From assembly GCA_026686845.1 (NCBI GenBank), contig JAIVEN010000002.1, positions 20,992,001 through 21,056,000 on the forward strand: a stretch of DNA of 64,000 bases, in the 5' to 3' direction. Of the stretch, positions 24,241-35,143 are shown in pieces. The position numbers were made by a program, and so were the translations under genes. Every line of letters starts with the position of its first letter. Within the stretch, counting starts at the first letter, position 1. The notes under the pieces are model-generated. The model ran no database searches and was not told the DNA's origin. It saw nothing but the letters and a program-made list of their open reading frames with translations. The DNA is from Adenanthera pavonina. Its lineage: Eukaryota; Streptophyta; Magnoliopsida; Fabales; Fabaceae.

Positions 24241-25640
24241 CTTTTTTTTTTAAAAAAAATGACATATGGAAAGAGTAGCATCTACGTGTCAAGTGCCTAT
24301 GCTTATTTTGTGAGTTCAAAAGGTTGATGCGGTTTAAGCTTTTCCAAAACATGATAGTTGGCCCAACTTGAGTGTTGTGTTGGTAAAAGAAATTAGTGCT
24401 AATTAATGATCAGTGCTGTGTTGATGACAATTTTCCGAAATAGGATCGGTCTCTATTTATAGAATTTGAGAAGCATGAGGAGATATCTGAAGATACAACT
24501 TCGTTTGGAGATAGATATTTGAATTTTGAAGATACAGCTTAGTTTTCCAAGGAAAACACAAAATAGAAGATGCAACTTCAGTTGGACCAGAATGGACACG
24601 CTTGGGTTATTGATGTGATTAGGCTGAATATGTTTCCTAATAATTTCTCTCTCATATGGATCACAAGTTCCATGGACAAAACACCTGTATATATGGTTTG
24701 CTAAGTACTTCCTTTCTTTTAAAATATAGTGTAGATTTAATTATCTCATTCCCAACAAAGAAAATAGTTAAAATTAATTGTAAACTTTAATTTTTTTGAA
24801 AAATTATTATAACTTTTTAAAATTACCCTTATTAAATTACTCAATCTTAATTACTACTATTTCTTTTAATATCTTCACTATATGAAAAAGTTAAATATCT
24901 ACTTTAATTAAAATCTATCATAAATGAAAGCAAAAATAAAAAAAAAATATATTAAATTATGACTAACTTTCACAAAACCACTTATATTTCGAAACATTAT
25001 TCCATGCAAAATTCACCATACATTTTATGACGGTCTTTGGATTGCCGTTTGGGCATGCAATATATCTATTTATAAACATGGTGCTAATTGTCTATATATT
25101 AACATGTGCCAAAACAGGTTGACACAAGTGGCAACGGGCAAGAAGGGCCGATTCCACAATCTCTTAGTTGTGGGTTCAATCTCCTTTTTTGCTGTTAAAG
25201 TCATGCTTGGTAATAACTAATTGTGGGGAGATTTCCCACCCTCAATGTGGTGGCTAATCTGATTTCAAGTTCCAATGTATTTGGGTTCTTAGTAGTGGCT
25301 GAAGGTATAAAATAGGCTTCCCAACTACTAAAATTTTGAGCCCTATGATGAACAAGTAGTGCCTTCCCTCCTTCCCACATTTCCTACCAAAAAAAAAAAC
25401 TAATGTAATGTTTTGAAATTGTACGAATTTATTTTAATGGCCCCAAAAGAAAGACGGGAGGAAGGATCATACTTTTTATAGTATTTTTCACCATCGGAAA
25501 AATTATAGAGTTGAGCCCATTATGACGTCAGCAAAGGAAAGAAATTATTGCATGATGATCCAACGTTTAGTTTTAACCCAATAGCGGTAATTAACCAACC
25601 AAATTGAAGAAAAAAAGAAGTAAAAAATTTTTTTTCCCAA
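24241..25640. other. Intergenic DNA between BBE copies 1 and 2
   Basis: 24260-24420 (GACATATGGAAAGAGTAGCA onward) matches 31745-32210, another part of the array duplication. A possible degraded MITE covers about 24706-25010, starting TACTTCCTTTCTTTTAAAAT with a loosely matching inverted right end. No gene. Confidence 0.45.
25120..25360 (+). mobile_element. Probable tRNA-derived SINE
   Basis: An A-box-like GTGGCAACGGGC at about 25130 is followed about 45 bp later by a B-box-like GTGGGTTCAATCTCC. This is the arrangement of a polymerase III promoter in plant SINEs. The 3' border is uncertain. Confidence 0.45.
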
Positions 25641-26633
25641 AACTTCAAATACAGCCTTCACATTTCATTATTTTAAACGCATCACAAGAGACAGATTCAA
25701 ATCACGACTATTAGCGATTCCATACTTTTTTATAACTATTTCAAACCCTAACAGGATAATTCTTTCAACATAGTTCTTCCTTCTATGAAGTTTGAGCCTA
25801 TGACTTAATTGTACATGCACTTATAATTTTTTAATCATTTACCGAAGACAAGTTTTACAATTTTTTCTTCAAAAAAGGATGTATTGGAGAGAATGCATAC
25901 AAAGAGAACAGTAAAATCAAAATTCTATAATCAGATAGTTACTGGCTTCTTAGTAGCTCCATCAAGGAAAATTGGCAGGTTCTACAAATTCCATAAGCTC
26001 ATCACCCAGTCTAAAACAAATCAAATCATTCTCATAAAAACATTGATCTCGTCAAATCATTTTCAATTCCAAAATCCCTCAAATGGAGCAAATTATTATC
26101 TATTAATTACAAAAATTAATTAATTGATTCAGAAAAATTGCAATTATAGGTATATGATTATTAGATTAGATTGGATAAGTAAAAATTTCACACACAATTT
26201 TAGGCATATTGGTAGCTTCCATACATTCAAAACCGTTTACTAAGGTGTAGTATTATATTTGCCCAAAAAAAGTGTAGTATTATAAATTTCGCATTCTAAA
26301 TTAGTCTCACCCTTGCTTTTTTTCTAATTAAATGTCTCACGTTTGTACATATACGCAACATAATCTTACTTATATATTTATTTATGATTTCACTAAATGA
26401 GATAATGTTCTGAATTACATCAATCAATTGATATATATTTCAGTTGAACGAGAATTCAATTTTTACTACCGCTTCTTAAAAACATGTAATATAGGTTTAT
26501 CTGATACGTACAGACACAACTAACAACGAACTCTTGATGAACCAAATAAACAAGATAGATCAATAATATTTAATACATATTAAGTATTTATTTATACGAT
26601 AAGAAAAAAAAACCACCTTTATCAGTTTTGTTC
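25640..26633. repeat. Downstream block of BBE copy 2, duplicated at 32340-33541
   Basis: Starts with AAATACAGCCTTCACATTTC and runs to the stop codon of copy 2. The same order of sequence lies downstream of copy 3 (AAATACAGCCCTTCACATTC at about 32356 onward). The copy 3 side is longer because it holds about 0.6 kb not present here. No gene. Confidence 0.7.
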
Positions 26634-28223
26634 CTACAAGCGACGAGGTGGTATGCTTTGTTCATATTTAAAGAAGTTGTCTGGATCAACCATGGTTTTC
26701 ACATGTACTAATCTTTCAAAGTTGTCCCTAAAATATTTTCTCCCATAACTGCTGGCAATGTCTATGCTTGTTGAATTACTAGGATTGGCCCCCATATCAA
26801 GATCTCTATAGTTAAGGAAAGCCTCCCTCGGAGATTTCGAGACATATTGGGCCATAAATTCATGAAACGACCTTGAAAAGTTCATGTAATGATTAAATTC
26901 CTCATATCCTTCTTTATCCCAGGATGTGGAATATTGAATCAGAAACAAGCTCCCAGCTCTGTGAGGAAATGGGGTTTCTGAGGGTGAAATCTCATGCATC
27001 TTTCCTCCATAAGGATTCCATTGCATCCAAATGTTCTCACCTTCGATCATCCACTTCCATATGGATTCTAAGGCTGTCTTTGGAATAGGCTCTTTCACAT
27101 AATCTGACTTGCGTTTGAAGAACTGTGCTGGTTGCTTGTGCATTGTTAATAAAACATCAATTGGAGTTCCAGTTGGGTAATCAGCCCAAAAAAGAGTTGA
27201 ATTGACCCAAGGCATTTCAGTGCAATCACTTTCTTTTAGACCTAAATCTGGGAAGCTCTTATTCATCAGAGGAATCAACCTATCAATTTTTCCTAAGAAT
27301 TGGCCAATAAAAGAAACTTGTATCATCTTCTTACCCTCTTGAGTTCCGTTGACGACCGTAGGCATCACCCTTATGAACAGGTCTTGATCTAATTCACTCG
27401 CAACTCGCTGCCATTGGTAAACAAGATTAGTCACACCTTCTTCCAGAGTCTTCTTCACATTGAACACAGTCACTTCTGGGGGTACAGAAACCAACTTGAT
27501 CTTCCATGAAAGAATAACCCCGAAACTCGCAGCCCCACCTCCTCTAATGGCCCAAAATAGATCCTCTCCCATTGTCTTCCTATTGAGGATTCTACCATTG
27601 ACATCAACTAGTTCAGCGTCAATGATATTATCAATGGAAAGACCATATTTTCTCATCAGGTTTCCATAACCTCCCCCAGAAATGTGTCCTCCAACTCCTA
27701 GAGTGAAGCAAACACCACCTGGGAAGGCATAAACGTCACTTTGTGTGGCTATATTATAGTAAACTTCACCAATTGTTGCTCCTGCTGGAACCAATGCTGT
27801 CTCATTCTTTATGTCAACTTGAACAGAATGAAGATTGAACATGTCAAGTACAACGAAGGGTGCTTGTGAGACATACGAGAGGCCTTCGTAGTCGTGGCCT
27901 CCACTTCGAATTCGAATCTGAAGGCCATGTGCCTTGGCACATATTATTGTGGCTTGAACATGTGATGGATTTTCGGCAGCAATGATTGCCAGGGGTTTTG
28001 GTGTTGTTGGTGTTGTGTATCTACGGTTAGATGTACGATTGAGCAGTAGAGATGAGAATGAGGAATCACGTGGAGTGTAAATCACTGTAGAGATTGGAGT
28101 AGAGGATTGGGAAATATGGTTAGGAAAACATTTAAGAAAATTGTCAAGCGAGGAATCTGAAGTCGCTTGTAGAACAGATAGCAAAATTGCTAGAATCATT
28201 ATGGGAAGGGAAGGTAGTTCCAT
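26634..28223 (-). CDS. BBE-like FAD-linked oxidoreductase, copy 2 (canonical anchors)
   Basis: Intronless, 529 residues, starting MELPSLPIMILAILLSVLQA, a clear signal peptide. PCMH-type FAD domain: RSGGHDYEG with His110, then FPGGVCFTLGVGGHISGGG with Cys172, so both residues used for bicovalent FAD attachment are present. Further family marks are AIRGGGAASFGV, QWNPYGGKM, FPHRAGSLFLIQY and the C-terminal VDPDNFFKYEQSIPP. The predicted product is a secreted glycosylated flavoprotein oxidase; the substrate cannot be read from sequence. It is very close to copy 3 in both coding and promoter sequence and less close to copy 1. A TATAATA-like box lies on the minus strand near 28287. A MITE sits about 200-515 bp upstream. 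Confidence 0.95.
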   Translation of the reverse strand: MELPSLPIMILAILLSVLQATSDSSLDNFLKCFPNHISQSSTPISTVIYTPRDSSFSSLLLNRTSNRRYTTPTTPKPLAIIAAENPSHVQATIICAKAHGLQIRIRSGGHDYEGLSYVSQAPFVVLDMFNLHSVQVDIKNETALVPAGATIGEVYYNIATQSDVYAFPGGVCFTLGVGGHISGGGYGNLMRKYGLSIDNIIDAELVDVNGRILNRKTMGEDLFWAIRGGGAASFGVILSWKIKLVSVPPEVTVFNVKKTLEEGVTNLVYQWQRVASELDQDLFIRVMPTVVNGTQEGKKMIQVSFIGQFLGKIDRLIPLMNKSFPDLGLKESDCTEMPWVNSTLFWADYPTGTPIDVLLTMHKQPAQFFKRKSDYVKEPIPKTALESIWKWMIEGENIWMQWNPYGGKMHEISPSETPFPHRAGSLFLIQYSTSWDKEGYEEFNHYMNFSRSFHEFMAQYVSKSPREAFLNYRDLDMGANPSNSTSIDIASSYGRKYFRDNFERLVHVKTMVDPDNFFKYEQSIPPRRL

Positions 28224-28426
28224 TGTTTCAGGGTAGTACTAGGTGTAGTTTGAGTGCATTTGAATTGCGGAAACCGAGCTATTATATTAGTGAATATTGA
28301 AGGGTGTGCCAGGCTTATTTGATATAATGACTAATTAGTAGTTAGTCTCCTATGGGAGATAAATTAAATGTCTAGGATTCCACTGAAATCAGTAACTAAT
28401 TCAAGAATAAATACAATTAATAGTTA

Positions 28427-28738
28427 CTCCTTCTGGTCCTTTTTATAAGTGATTTTCAACTACTTTATATATGTTAGTTATCTTTTTAAAATCCTAAAAA
28501 AAAAAAAAATCAAACATGTTATTTTTACCCCTATTTAATATAATAATGTAATCTACAATAAATATCATTTAGTTAATTGAGAGTGTCTTTTTCATTCAAA
28601 AAGTCTAATAATAATTTATGTGAAGAAATAAATGGCAAGGGCAAAATAAAAAAAATCTTATTAAACATTACAAAGTCCTTTACAAAAAGGATCAGTAAAA
28701 ACTTCTAGAATGTCCCTTGTAAAAAGGACCAAAGGAAG
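28427..28738. mobile_element. Stowaway-like MITE, 312 bp, in the copy 2 promoter
   Basis: The left end CTCCTTCTGGTCCTTTTTAT and inverted right end CTTCCTTTGGTCCTTTTTAC match over more than 20 bp. TA flanks both ends (28425-28426 and 28739-28740). The paralogous promoter of copy 3 reads GATAGTTAGGATTTTT at about 35342 with a single TA: an empty site. The truncated copy near 29690 also lacks the element. Confidence 0.88.
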
Positions 28739-29024
28739 TAGGATTTTACTAAATTTTTTTATTTAATTTCCTTTTATCAATGGTCCATTAATTTTTTTCA
28801 TAAATATGGTCCATTAATTTCTATTAATGGCGCTATATTGTTTATGGGAATTTGTTCTTATTCATAATTCAGAAAAAAAAAATCTTTAGATTCCTATTTG
28901 CTAATAAGCTGGATTATAGATATTGAATTTCTATTAAAAAGAAAATAAATTAAGATTCGTTGACTTTTGATGAAAACTTGAGTAAGGAAAATCGGCTCCT
29001 CAATTCTCACATACTCAAAATAGC

Positions 29025-29110
29025 CAAATTGCTAGAATTGTAATGGGAAGGGAAGGTAGTTTCATTGTTTTGTGGTAGTGGAGTCCATAGTATAAAATTT
29101 CTTTTTTGAG
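29025..29110 (-). pseudogene. Truncated BBE-like start region, duplicate a
   Basis: The ATG at 29065 begins a match to the signal peptide of copies 2 and 3 (MKLPSLPITILAI). After about 13 codons it runs into WLF and a stop, where the match ends. Beyond that point the sequence is that of the distal BBE upstream region (compare 29888-29960). Coding sequence for the FAD domain is completely missing. Confidence 0.8.
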
Positions 29111-29249
29111 CATCAAAGGTGCTTTTTGGTCAATAATCGAAGACTAATTTTTTCAAAATATAGAGATACCAAAATAGATTTTGCCTCTCTTTACAAATTT
29201 TTTTTTATATATATAGTCAAGGATCAAATCCAGCCACATACTCAAAATA

Positions 29250-29320
29250 GCCAAATTGCTAGAATCGTAATGGGAAGGGAAGATAGTTTCATTGTTTTTG
29301 GGGTAGTGGAGTCCATAGTA
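29250..29320 (-). pseudogene. Truncated BBE-like start region, duplicate b
   Basis: The ATG at 29292 begins MKLSSLPITILAI and then the same WLF-stop end as duplicate a. Here the 5' leader continues into BBE promoter sequence after a SINE insertion. 29530-29700 and 29888 onward match the promoters of copies 2 and 3 (for example GACTTTTGATGAAAACTTGAG). This is the original remnant of a fourth BBE-like gene; duplicate a derives from it. Confidence 0.8.
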
Positions 29321-29327
29321 TAAAATT

Positions 29328-29520
29328 TCTTTTTTGACCATCAAAGGTACTTTTCAGTTAATAATCAAAGACTAATCTTTTCAAAATATAGAAATATTAA
29401 AGTGGGTTTTGTCTCTCTTTACAAAATTTTTTTCATACATATAGTCAGGGATCGAATCCAGGACAACATATTTCAGGGGTCTAGTTATCTACTAACTATG
29501 TTAGAACCTTGTAGATGCTT
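29328..29520 (-). mobile_element. SINE inserted in the pseudogene promoter
   Basis: Read on the minus strand, an A-box-like TAGTTAGTAGATAACTAGACC and a B-box GGATTCGATCC are about 35 bp apart, the signature of a tRNA-derived SINE. Candidate target duplications are AGTATAAAATT (29317-29327) and AGTTTAAAATT (29521-29531), 10 of 11 bases identical. Paralogous promoters at about 28250 and 35175 lack the insert. Confidence 0.7.
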
Positions 29521-29529
29521 AGTTTAAAA

Positions 29530-30740
29530 TTGGATTGCATTTGGATTGTGGAAAGCTAGCTATTAATCAATGTTGAAGGGGGATTTAGGCTAAATTGATA
29601 ATGACTAATCACATGAAGGGAGAGAGAAGTAAATGTTTAGGATTCTACAGAAAGAAGCAAATATTTCATCAAGAATTTAATTTCTGTTGATAGTCAGGGA
29701 TTTTACTAAATCTTATTTGATTAGTATTTGATTTCTAGTTTATCAATGGTCCATTAATTTCTATAAACGGCACAATATGAATTGTTTCTGGGAACAAATT
29801 TTTTAATAATCAGGAAAGAAATCCTCAGATTCCCTTTTGCTAATAAGTTGGATAATAAATCAAGAATTTCTATTAAAAAAATGATACAATGACTTTTGAT
29901 GAAAACTTGAGTAAGGGAATTTCAATTCGCCTTCTCACATACATGCTCAAGATAGCCAAAGGGCTTGTGAACTCGTGATGCTTATTACCCCCGAAGTAGC
30001 AGTAACAAAGTATGCTTACGTATCTTCTCTATCTCAAGGTTTTTAATTAGACGATTCAAGTTTTTATTGAAAGATTATGCGTTCTCCCAAAATTAAACTT
30101 CTATTTGCTTTGAGATTCTTCTGGTGAAAAAAAAAAAAAAAGAAATTTGTTTAGAGACTCCATGTGAATGAGGCAGCAGGAAAAACTTTAATTTCCTACA
30201 AGACTGATTTTTTTTTTTTTTTGCATTTTGTAAAATAACTACTATTACTTTTTAACTTTAAAAACTTTACATTTATAGTGTGCTTACTACTATAGTCTAC
30301 TATAAACTCAGATTTCAAGTAAAAATAATATGAGACCTATTGATAATTGGATATGATAATGTTGATGGTGGTTGGGGTGGTGATTATGCTGATGATAAGT
30401 AAGACAATATCAAACTTAAAAGAAATTAGAGATTTTATTTTAGCCACAATAGATTAGAAATTTCAAGACCATGCAAATGCAAAAAGAAAGTTAAAAACCA
30501 TTAAAACATGTAAATAAGTAAATTATTGACTAGAAATAGCCATCTTCATTCTTTCAAATGTTAAGCTATACTAATGTGATAGTGTAAATAGAACCTTTTT
30601 TTATCCTTAATTTTATAAATCTTGTAAGACAATATCTTAAAAGTGCCATTTCTTATTTTATTGTTATAAAAGACTTATAAAATTATGGTAGCAAATTATG
30701 ACTCATAAATTATAAGAAATAATTAAATATTTTCTTCTAT
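29530..30740. repeat. Orphan BBE promoter block, paralogous to 35180-36570
   Basis: Proximal part (29530-29700) matches the promoters of copies 2 and 3. 29888-29990 matches about 35656-35850. 30347-30700 (GATGGTGGTTGGGGTGGTGA, then AGATTAGAAATTTCAAGACC) matches 36180-36510. It is the 5' flank of the truncated fourth gene. No coding sequence. Confidence 0.7.
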
Positions 30741-30827
30741 AAAGTATGATCATGATTAATTTTTTTTTAACCAAAGATCATGTTCAATAGAATACAAGAT
30801 GGAGAGTTTTCACTCCTTGGCGGAAAA

Positions 30828-31208
30828 TCGGGGTCTATTTGACAGCTATTTCCAAAACAGTTTTTTTATTTTCGAAAATAGAAAAATAAAAAAACTTATT
30901 TGATAAACCTGTTTTTTATAAAATGTTTTAAAAAATATAAAAAGTAAAATAACAAAAAATTCAAAACATCTTTAAGGTATTTTGTAATTTTTATTATGGA
31001 AAACACAAGAAAAAATGAAAAAATCCACCTTATTAATAGTAAAGTTATAAATTTTGAATAACTCATTTAATACTTACTAGTTATGATTTTGGTAACAATT
31101 ATTTAAATAGATTTTTTTTATTTTTTTATTTTCAAAATTTATTCTCAAAAATAATTTTATAAAATTATTTTGAGAATAATAAAGTAGAAAATACTGTTAA
31201 ACAGACCT
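30828..31208. mobile_element. hAT-like MITE, about 380 bp
   Basis: The left end GGGGTCTATTTGACAGCTAT and inverted right end AAGGTCTGTTTAACAGTATT match. The interior is AT-rich and non-coding. No clean target duplication is visible. Confidence 0.55.
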
Positions 31209-31209
31209 T

Positions 31210-33541
31210 TAATCTCTCTCCACCTGTGAGAGCTTTTGTTCGTCATTGTGCGATTTGGTTACTATCCCCTCTCTTTTTGGCGCTTGCTAGGAAAGAGTGT
31301 CTTTGTGTGTTGGTGTTTGTTATAATTGGTTAGATTTGCTAGTAATTTTGTTAGAATATGGATCCTATGTAATTAATTACTGATTGATGATAGGGAATAC
31401 AATTACAATTTTTATAGTAAATTAAAATTTTTAATTAAGACCTTTTAATAAAGATCCAAAATTTATAAAAAGAATAGTTAATCATTTTCTTAAAATTTAA
31501 TAATATGTTATTAAAAATAAATAATATATCATTTGATATGTAAAAACCAAGTGGTAAAAAGTAATTAAGATTTTAACATTTTTAACATAAATTTTTTGAT
31601 GTTTGGATCATTTTAAGTTCTTCTAACATTTTTTGTAATAAAAAACTGACATTTACTGTAGCCGCATCCCTTGAGTGTAGAGCTTCCAATTCCGTGTCCT
31701 ATTTTGTAGCTATTTCCTAACCACCTTTGTAAATCTGCAGTTACGTGTCATATGGAAGGAGTGGCATCTTCGTGTCAAGTGGTTATGCTTACTCTTATTC
31801 TTCTTCTTATTATTTTTTTTTTATCAAAAAAAAAAAAATAAAGTTAGTTCTGCCTAAGAGTAGTAACTCCTTGTGAATCATAATGAAACTTGCTCAGTAG
31901 CTCAAATGGAGGGTTCTGTAGCACGTAAAGACTAAAATCGTGAGAGACTGTAGGTAGTAAGAAAATCAGTACAAGTATTTTTTTCATAATAGACATGCCT
32001 TAAATCCACAAGCCAATTTCCTTGTAGAAGAAGTTTGATGTCTTATTATTATTATTATTATTATTATTATAAACTATGCTTATTCTTATTTTGGGAGCTC
32101 AAAAGGTTGATGCGATTTGGGCTTTTCCAAAACATTGAATTTGGACCAACTCGAGTGTCGTGATGGTAAAAGAAATTAGTCATGATCAGCGTGGCTGTGG
32201 GCCAGATACTGGGCAACATTTTTCTGTTATAGGAGCTCTTTGCATATAGAATTTTCTGAAACAGAAGGTTGATCCAATGTTAATTTTAAGCCAATAGCAC
32301 TAAGTATCCAACCAAATTGGGAAAAAAATGTAAAAGCAATATTCCCTAAAACTTTTCAAATACAGCCCTTCACATTCGTTATTTTAAGCACATCACAGGG
32401 ACCAAAACATAATAAAACAAGAATTTGCTTAACCTAGTCTTAAAAAATAATGGCACATGCACAGTCATTTGATCTACTATATTGAATCTCTTACAAACTA
32501 ATGGATGCAAACAAATAAAATGTTTTTCCACTAAAATTGGTTGGAATGCCTGTATGTCTAATATATGTAGTATAGGCGCTCTATTCAGCACTGTGAGATG
32601 CCCTTGCATAGCCTCTTGAAGTCTTCACCATACAATCAGTTCTTTTTAATTAGACCACGAATAACAAATGTCTAGAAAATCTCTATTGCTATTTCGCGGG
32701 GCAATCCAGATCAATGTAATGAAAGTGAGGGACCTATGACAATGACCAAACGTTCCGAATAACCAACCTCTTTGCTAAGAATTAAGTCTTGCGAAGTCTT
32801 CCTTCTTGGCCCACAATTACATTTGAAAATGACTTGTAAACTTTATTATGACCATCCCTCATTGGTTTGCAGATTCCATTATTAAGAAGTGTATCCACCG
32901 CTTATTATTCCAATTTCTCTTGACACATTACTAATTCCCCTAGCGTCAATCTACTTGCTGTTGATAGATCAATAAGAGTATTATTCCAAATCCAATAGAT
33001 AACTCTCCGATAGAGTTCAAATGGATAACTCTTTCAATATTTCTTTTTTTTCTTATCTATAAAGTTTGAACCTATGACTTAACTAGTACGAGCATTTGCA
33101 AAGGTGTAGTATTATAATTTTAGGCATGATACTAACTGCTATTATTTTCACAACCTTCTACCATTACTAAGGCGTAGTGTTATATTTGCCCACAAAAAGG
33201 TGTAGTATTATAAGTTTTGCATTCTAAACTTAGTCACCTTGTTTTTTCTAATTAAATGTCTCACGTTTATACATACGCAATATAATTTTGCTTATACATT
33301 TATTTATGATTGCACAAAGCGGGATAATATTTCAAATTGCATCAATCAATTTACATACATTTTAATTGAGGATTCAATCCCTACTATTACTTCTTAAAAA
33401 CATGTAATATAGCTTTATTTGATACATGCAAACACAACTGACAACAAACTCCTGATGAACCACATAAATAGGACAGATAAATAATATTTAATACATATTA
33501 AGTATTTATTTATACGATAAGAAAAAAAAATACCACCTTTA
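31210..33541. other. Intergenic DNA downstream of BBE copy 3
   Basis: 31210-31640 and 31745-32210 match the copy 1/2 interval (23925-24240 and 24260-24420). A (TTA)n microsatellite lies at about 32041-32070. About 32450-33050 is moderately complex, has no counterpart in the 25.6-26.6 kb block and may be a decayed insertion; I could not identify it. 33060-33541 again matches the copy 2 downstream block. Confidence 0.5.
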
Positions 33542-35143
33542 TCAATTTTGTTCATACAAGTGATGGGGTGGTATGCTTTGTTCATATTTGAAGAAATTGT
33601 CTGGATCAACCATGTTTTTCACATGTACTAATCTTTCAAAGTTGTCCTTAAAATATTTTCTGCCATAATTGCCAGCAATGACTATGCACGTTGCATTACT
33701 TGGATTGGCCCCAATATCAAGATCTCTATAGTTAAGGAAAGCCTCCCTCGGAGATTTCGAAACATATTGTCTCATAAACTTGTGAAACAACCTTGAAAAG
33801 TTCAAGTAATGATAAATTTCCCGAGATCCTTCTTTCTCCCAGTACGTATAATATTGAATCAGAAACAAGTTTCCAGCTCTGTGAGGAAATGGAGTTTCTG
33901 ACGGTGAAATCTCATGCATCTTTCCTCCGTAAGGATTCCATTGCATCCATATGTTCTCTCCTTCGATCATCAACTTCCACATGGATTCTATGGCAGTCTT
34001 TGGAATAGGCTCCTTCACATAATCTGACTTAGCTTTGAAGAACTGTACTGGTTGCTCGAGCTTTGTTAATAATACATCAATTGGGGTTCCAATTGGGTAA
34101 TCACCCCAAAAAACAGTTGAATTGACCCAGGGCAGTTCAGTGCAATCACTTTCTTTTAGACCCAATTCTGAGAAGCTCTTATTCATCAGAGGAATCAGCC
34201 TATCAATTTTCCCTAAGAATTGGCCAATGAAAGAAACTCGTACCGTCTTCTTACCCACTTGAGTTTCGTTGATGACCATAGGCATCACCCTTAAGAACAG
34301 GTCTCTATCTAATTCACTCGCAACTAGTTGCCATTTGTAAACAAGATCAGTCGCACCTTCTTCAAGAGTCTTATTCACTTTGAACACAGTCACTACTGGA
34401 GGTACAGAAACCAGCTTGATCTTCCATGAAAGAACAACGCCGAAACTCGCAGCTCCACCTCCTCTGATGGCCCAAAATAGATCTTCTCCCATTGTCTTCC
34501 TATTGAGGATTCTGCCATTGACGTCAACTAGTTCGGCGTCAATGATATTATCAACGGAAAGACCATATTTTCGCATCAAGTTTCCATAACCTCCACCAGA
34601 AATGAATCCACCAGCTCCTACAGTGAGGCCAGCACCACCTGGGAAGGCATAGACGTTACTTTCTTTGGCGATATTGTAGTAAATTTCACCCATTGTTGCT
34701 CCTGCTTGAACCAGTGCCATCTTGTTCTTTATGTCAACTTGAACAGAATGAAGATTGAACATGTCAAGTACAACAAAGGGTACTTGTGAGACATACGAAA
34801 GGCCTTCGTAGTCGTGGCCTCCACTTCGAATTCGAATCTGTAGGCCATGAAACTTGGCACATAATATTGTGGCTTGAACATGTGATAGATTTTCAGCGGC
34901 TATGATGGCTAGAGGTTTTGGTGTTGATGGTGTTGCGAATCTACCATTAGCTATACGATTGAGCAAGAGAGATGAGAATGAGGAATTCCTTGGAGTGTAA
35001 ATCACTGTAGAGATATTAGGGGAGGAATGGGAAATATGGTTAGGAAAACATCTAAGAAAATTTTCAAGGGACGAAGTTGAAGTTGCGTGCTGAACAGATA
35101 GCAAAATTGCTAGAATTGTTATGAGAAGAAAAGGTAGTTTCAT
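33542..35143 (-). CDS. BBE-like FAD-linked oxidoreductase, copy 3 (Cys anchor lost)
   Basis: Intronless, 533 residues. The ATG at 35143 gives a signal peptide (MKLPFLLITILAILLSVQHA), aligned with copy 2; an upstream ATG in frame at 35191 would add 16 residues not shared with copy 2. RSGGHDYEG with His110 is intact. The second anchor motif reads FPGGAGLTVGAGGFISGGG, with Gly172 in place of Cys and Phe180 in place of the conserved His of GGH. QWNPYGGKM, FPHRAGNLFLIQY and VDPDNFFKYEQSIPP are kept, and the frame is undamaged, so this looks like a changed enzyme and not a pseudogene. The C-terminus is slightly longer (HHLYEQN). The predicted product is a secreted, mono-covalent flavoprotein that could act more as a dehydrogenase than an oxidase; that is inference from other Cys-less members. 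Confidence 0.93.
   Translation of the reverse strand: MKLPFLLITILAILLSVQHATSTSSLENFLRCFPNHISHSSPNISTVIYTPRNSSFSSLLLNRIANGRFATPSTPKPLAIIAAENLSHVQATILCAKFHGLQIRIRSGGHDYEGLSYVSQVPFVVLDMFNLHSVQVDIKNKMALVQAGATMGEIYYNIAKESNVYAFPGGAGLTVGAGGFISGGGYGNLMRKYGLSVDNIIDAELVDVNGRILNRKTMGEDLFWAIRGGGAASFGVVLSWKIKLVSVPPVVTVFKVNKTLEEGATDLVYKWQLVASELDRDLFLRVMPMVINETQVGKKTVRVSFIGQFLGKIDRLIPLMNKSFSELGLKESDCTELPWVNSTVFWGDYPIGTPIDVLLTKLEQPVQFFKAKSDYVKEPIPKTAIESMWKLMIEGENIWMQWNPYGGKMHEISPSETPFPHRAGNLFLIQYYTYWEKEGSREIYHYLNFSRLFHKFMRQYVSKSPREAFLNYRDLDIGANPSNATCIVIAGNYGRKYFKDNFERLVHVKNMVDPDNFFKYEQSIPPHHLYEQN

Larger units (their letters stand above)
29011..29464. repeat. 227-bp tandem duplication, two copies
   Basis: Unit 1 is about 29011-29237 and unit 2 about 29238-29464; both start ATACTCAAAATAGCCAAATT. 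Each unit contains the first codons of a BBE-like gene, its 5' leader, and the 3' portion of a SINE. Because both units carry SINE sequence, the tandem duplication came after the SINE insertion. Confidence 0.85.

Noticed and set aside
32041..32070. CRISPR-like or satellite repeat
   Set aside because: Plain (TTA)n microsatellite; like the (TA)n and (TG)n tracts elsewhere it needs no special explanation.
32379..32609. Possible retroelement coding relic between BBE copies 2 and 3
   Set aside because: The minus-strand translation of about 32380-33000 was inspected for copia or LINE motifs, but none could be supported.
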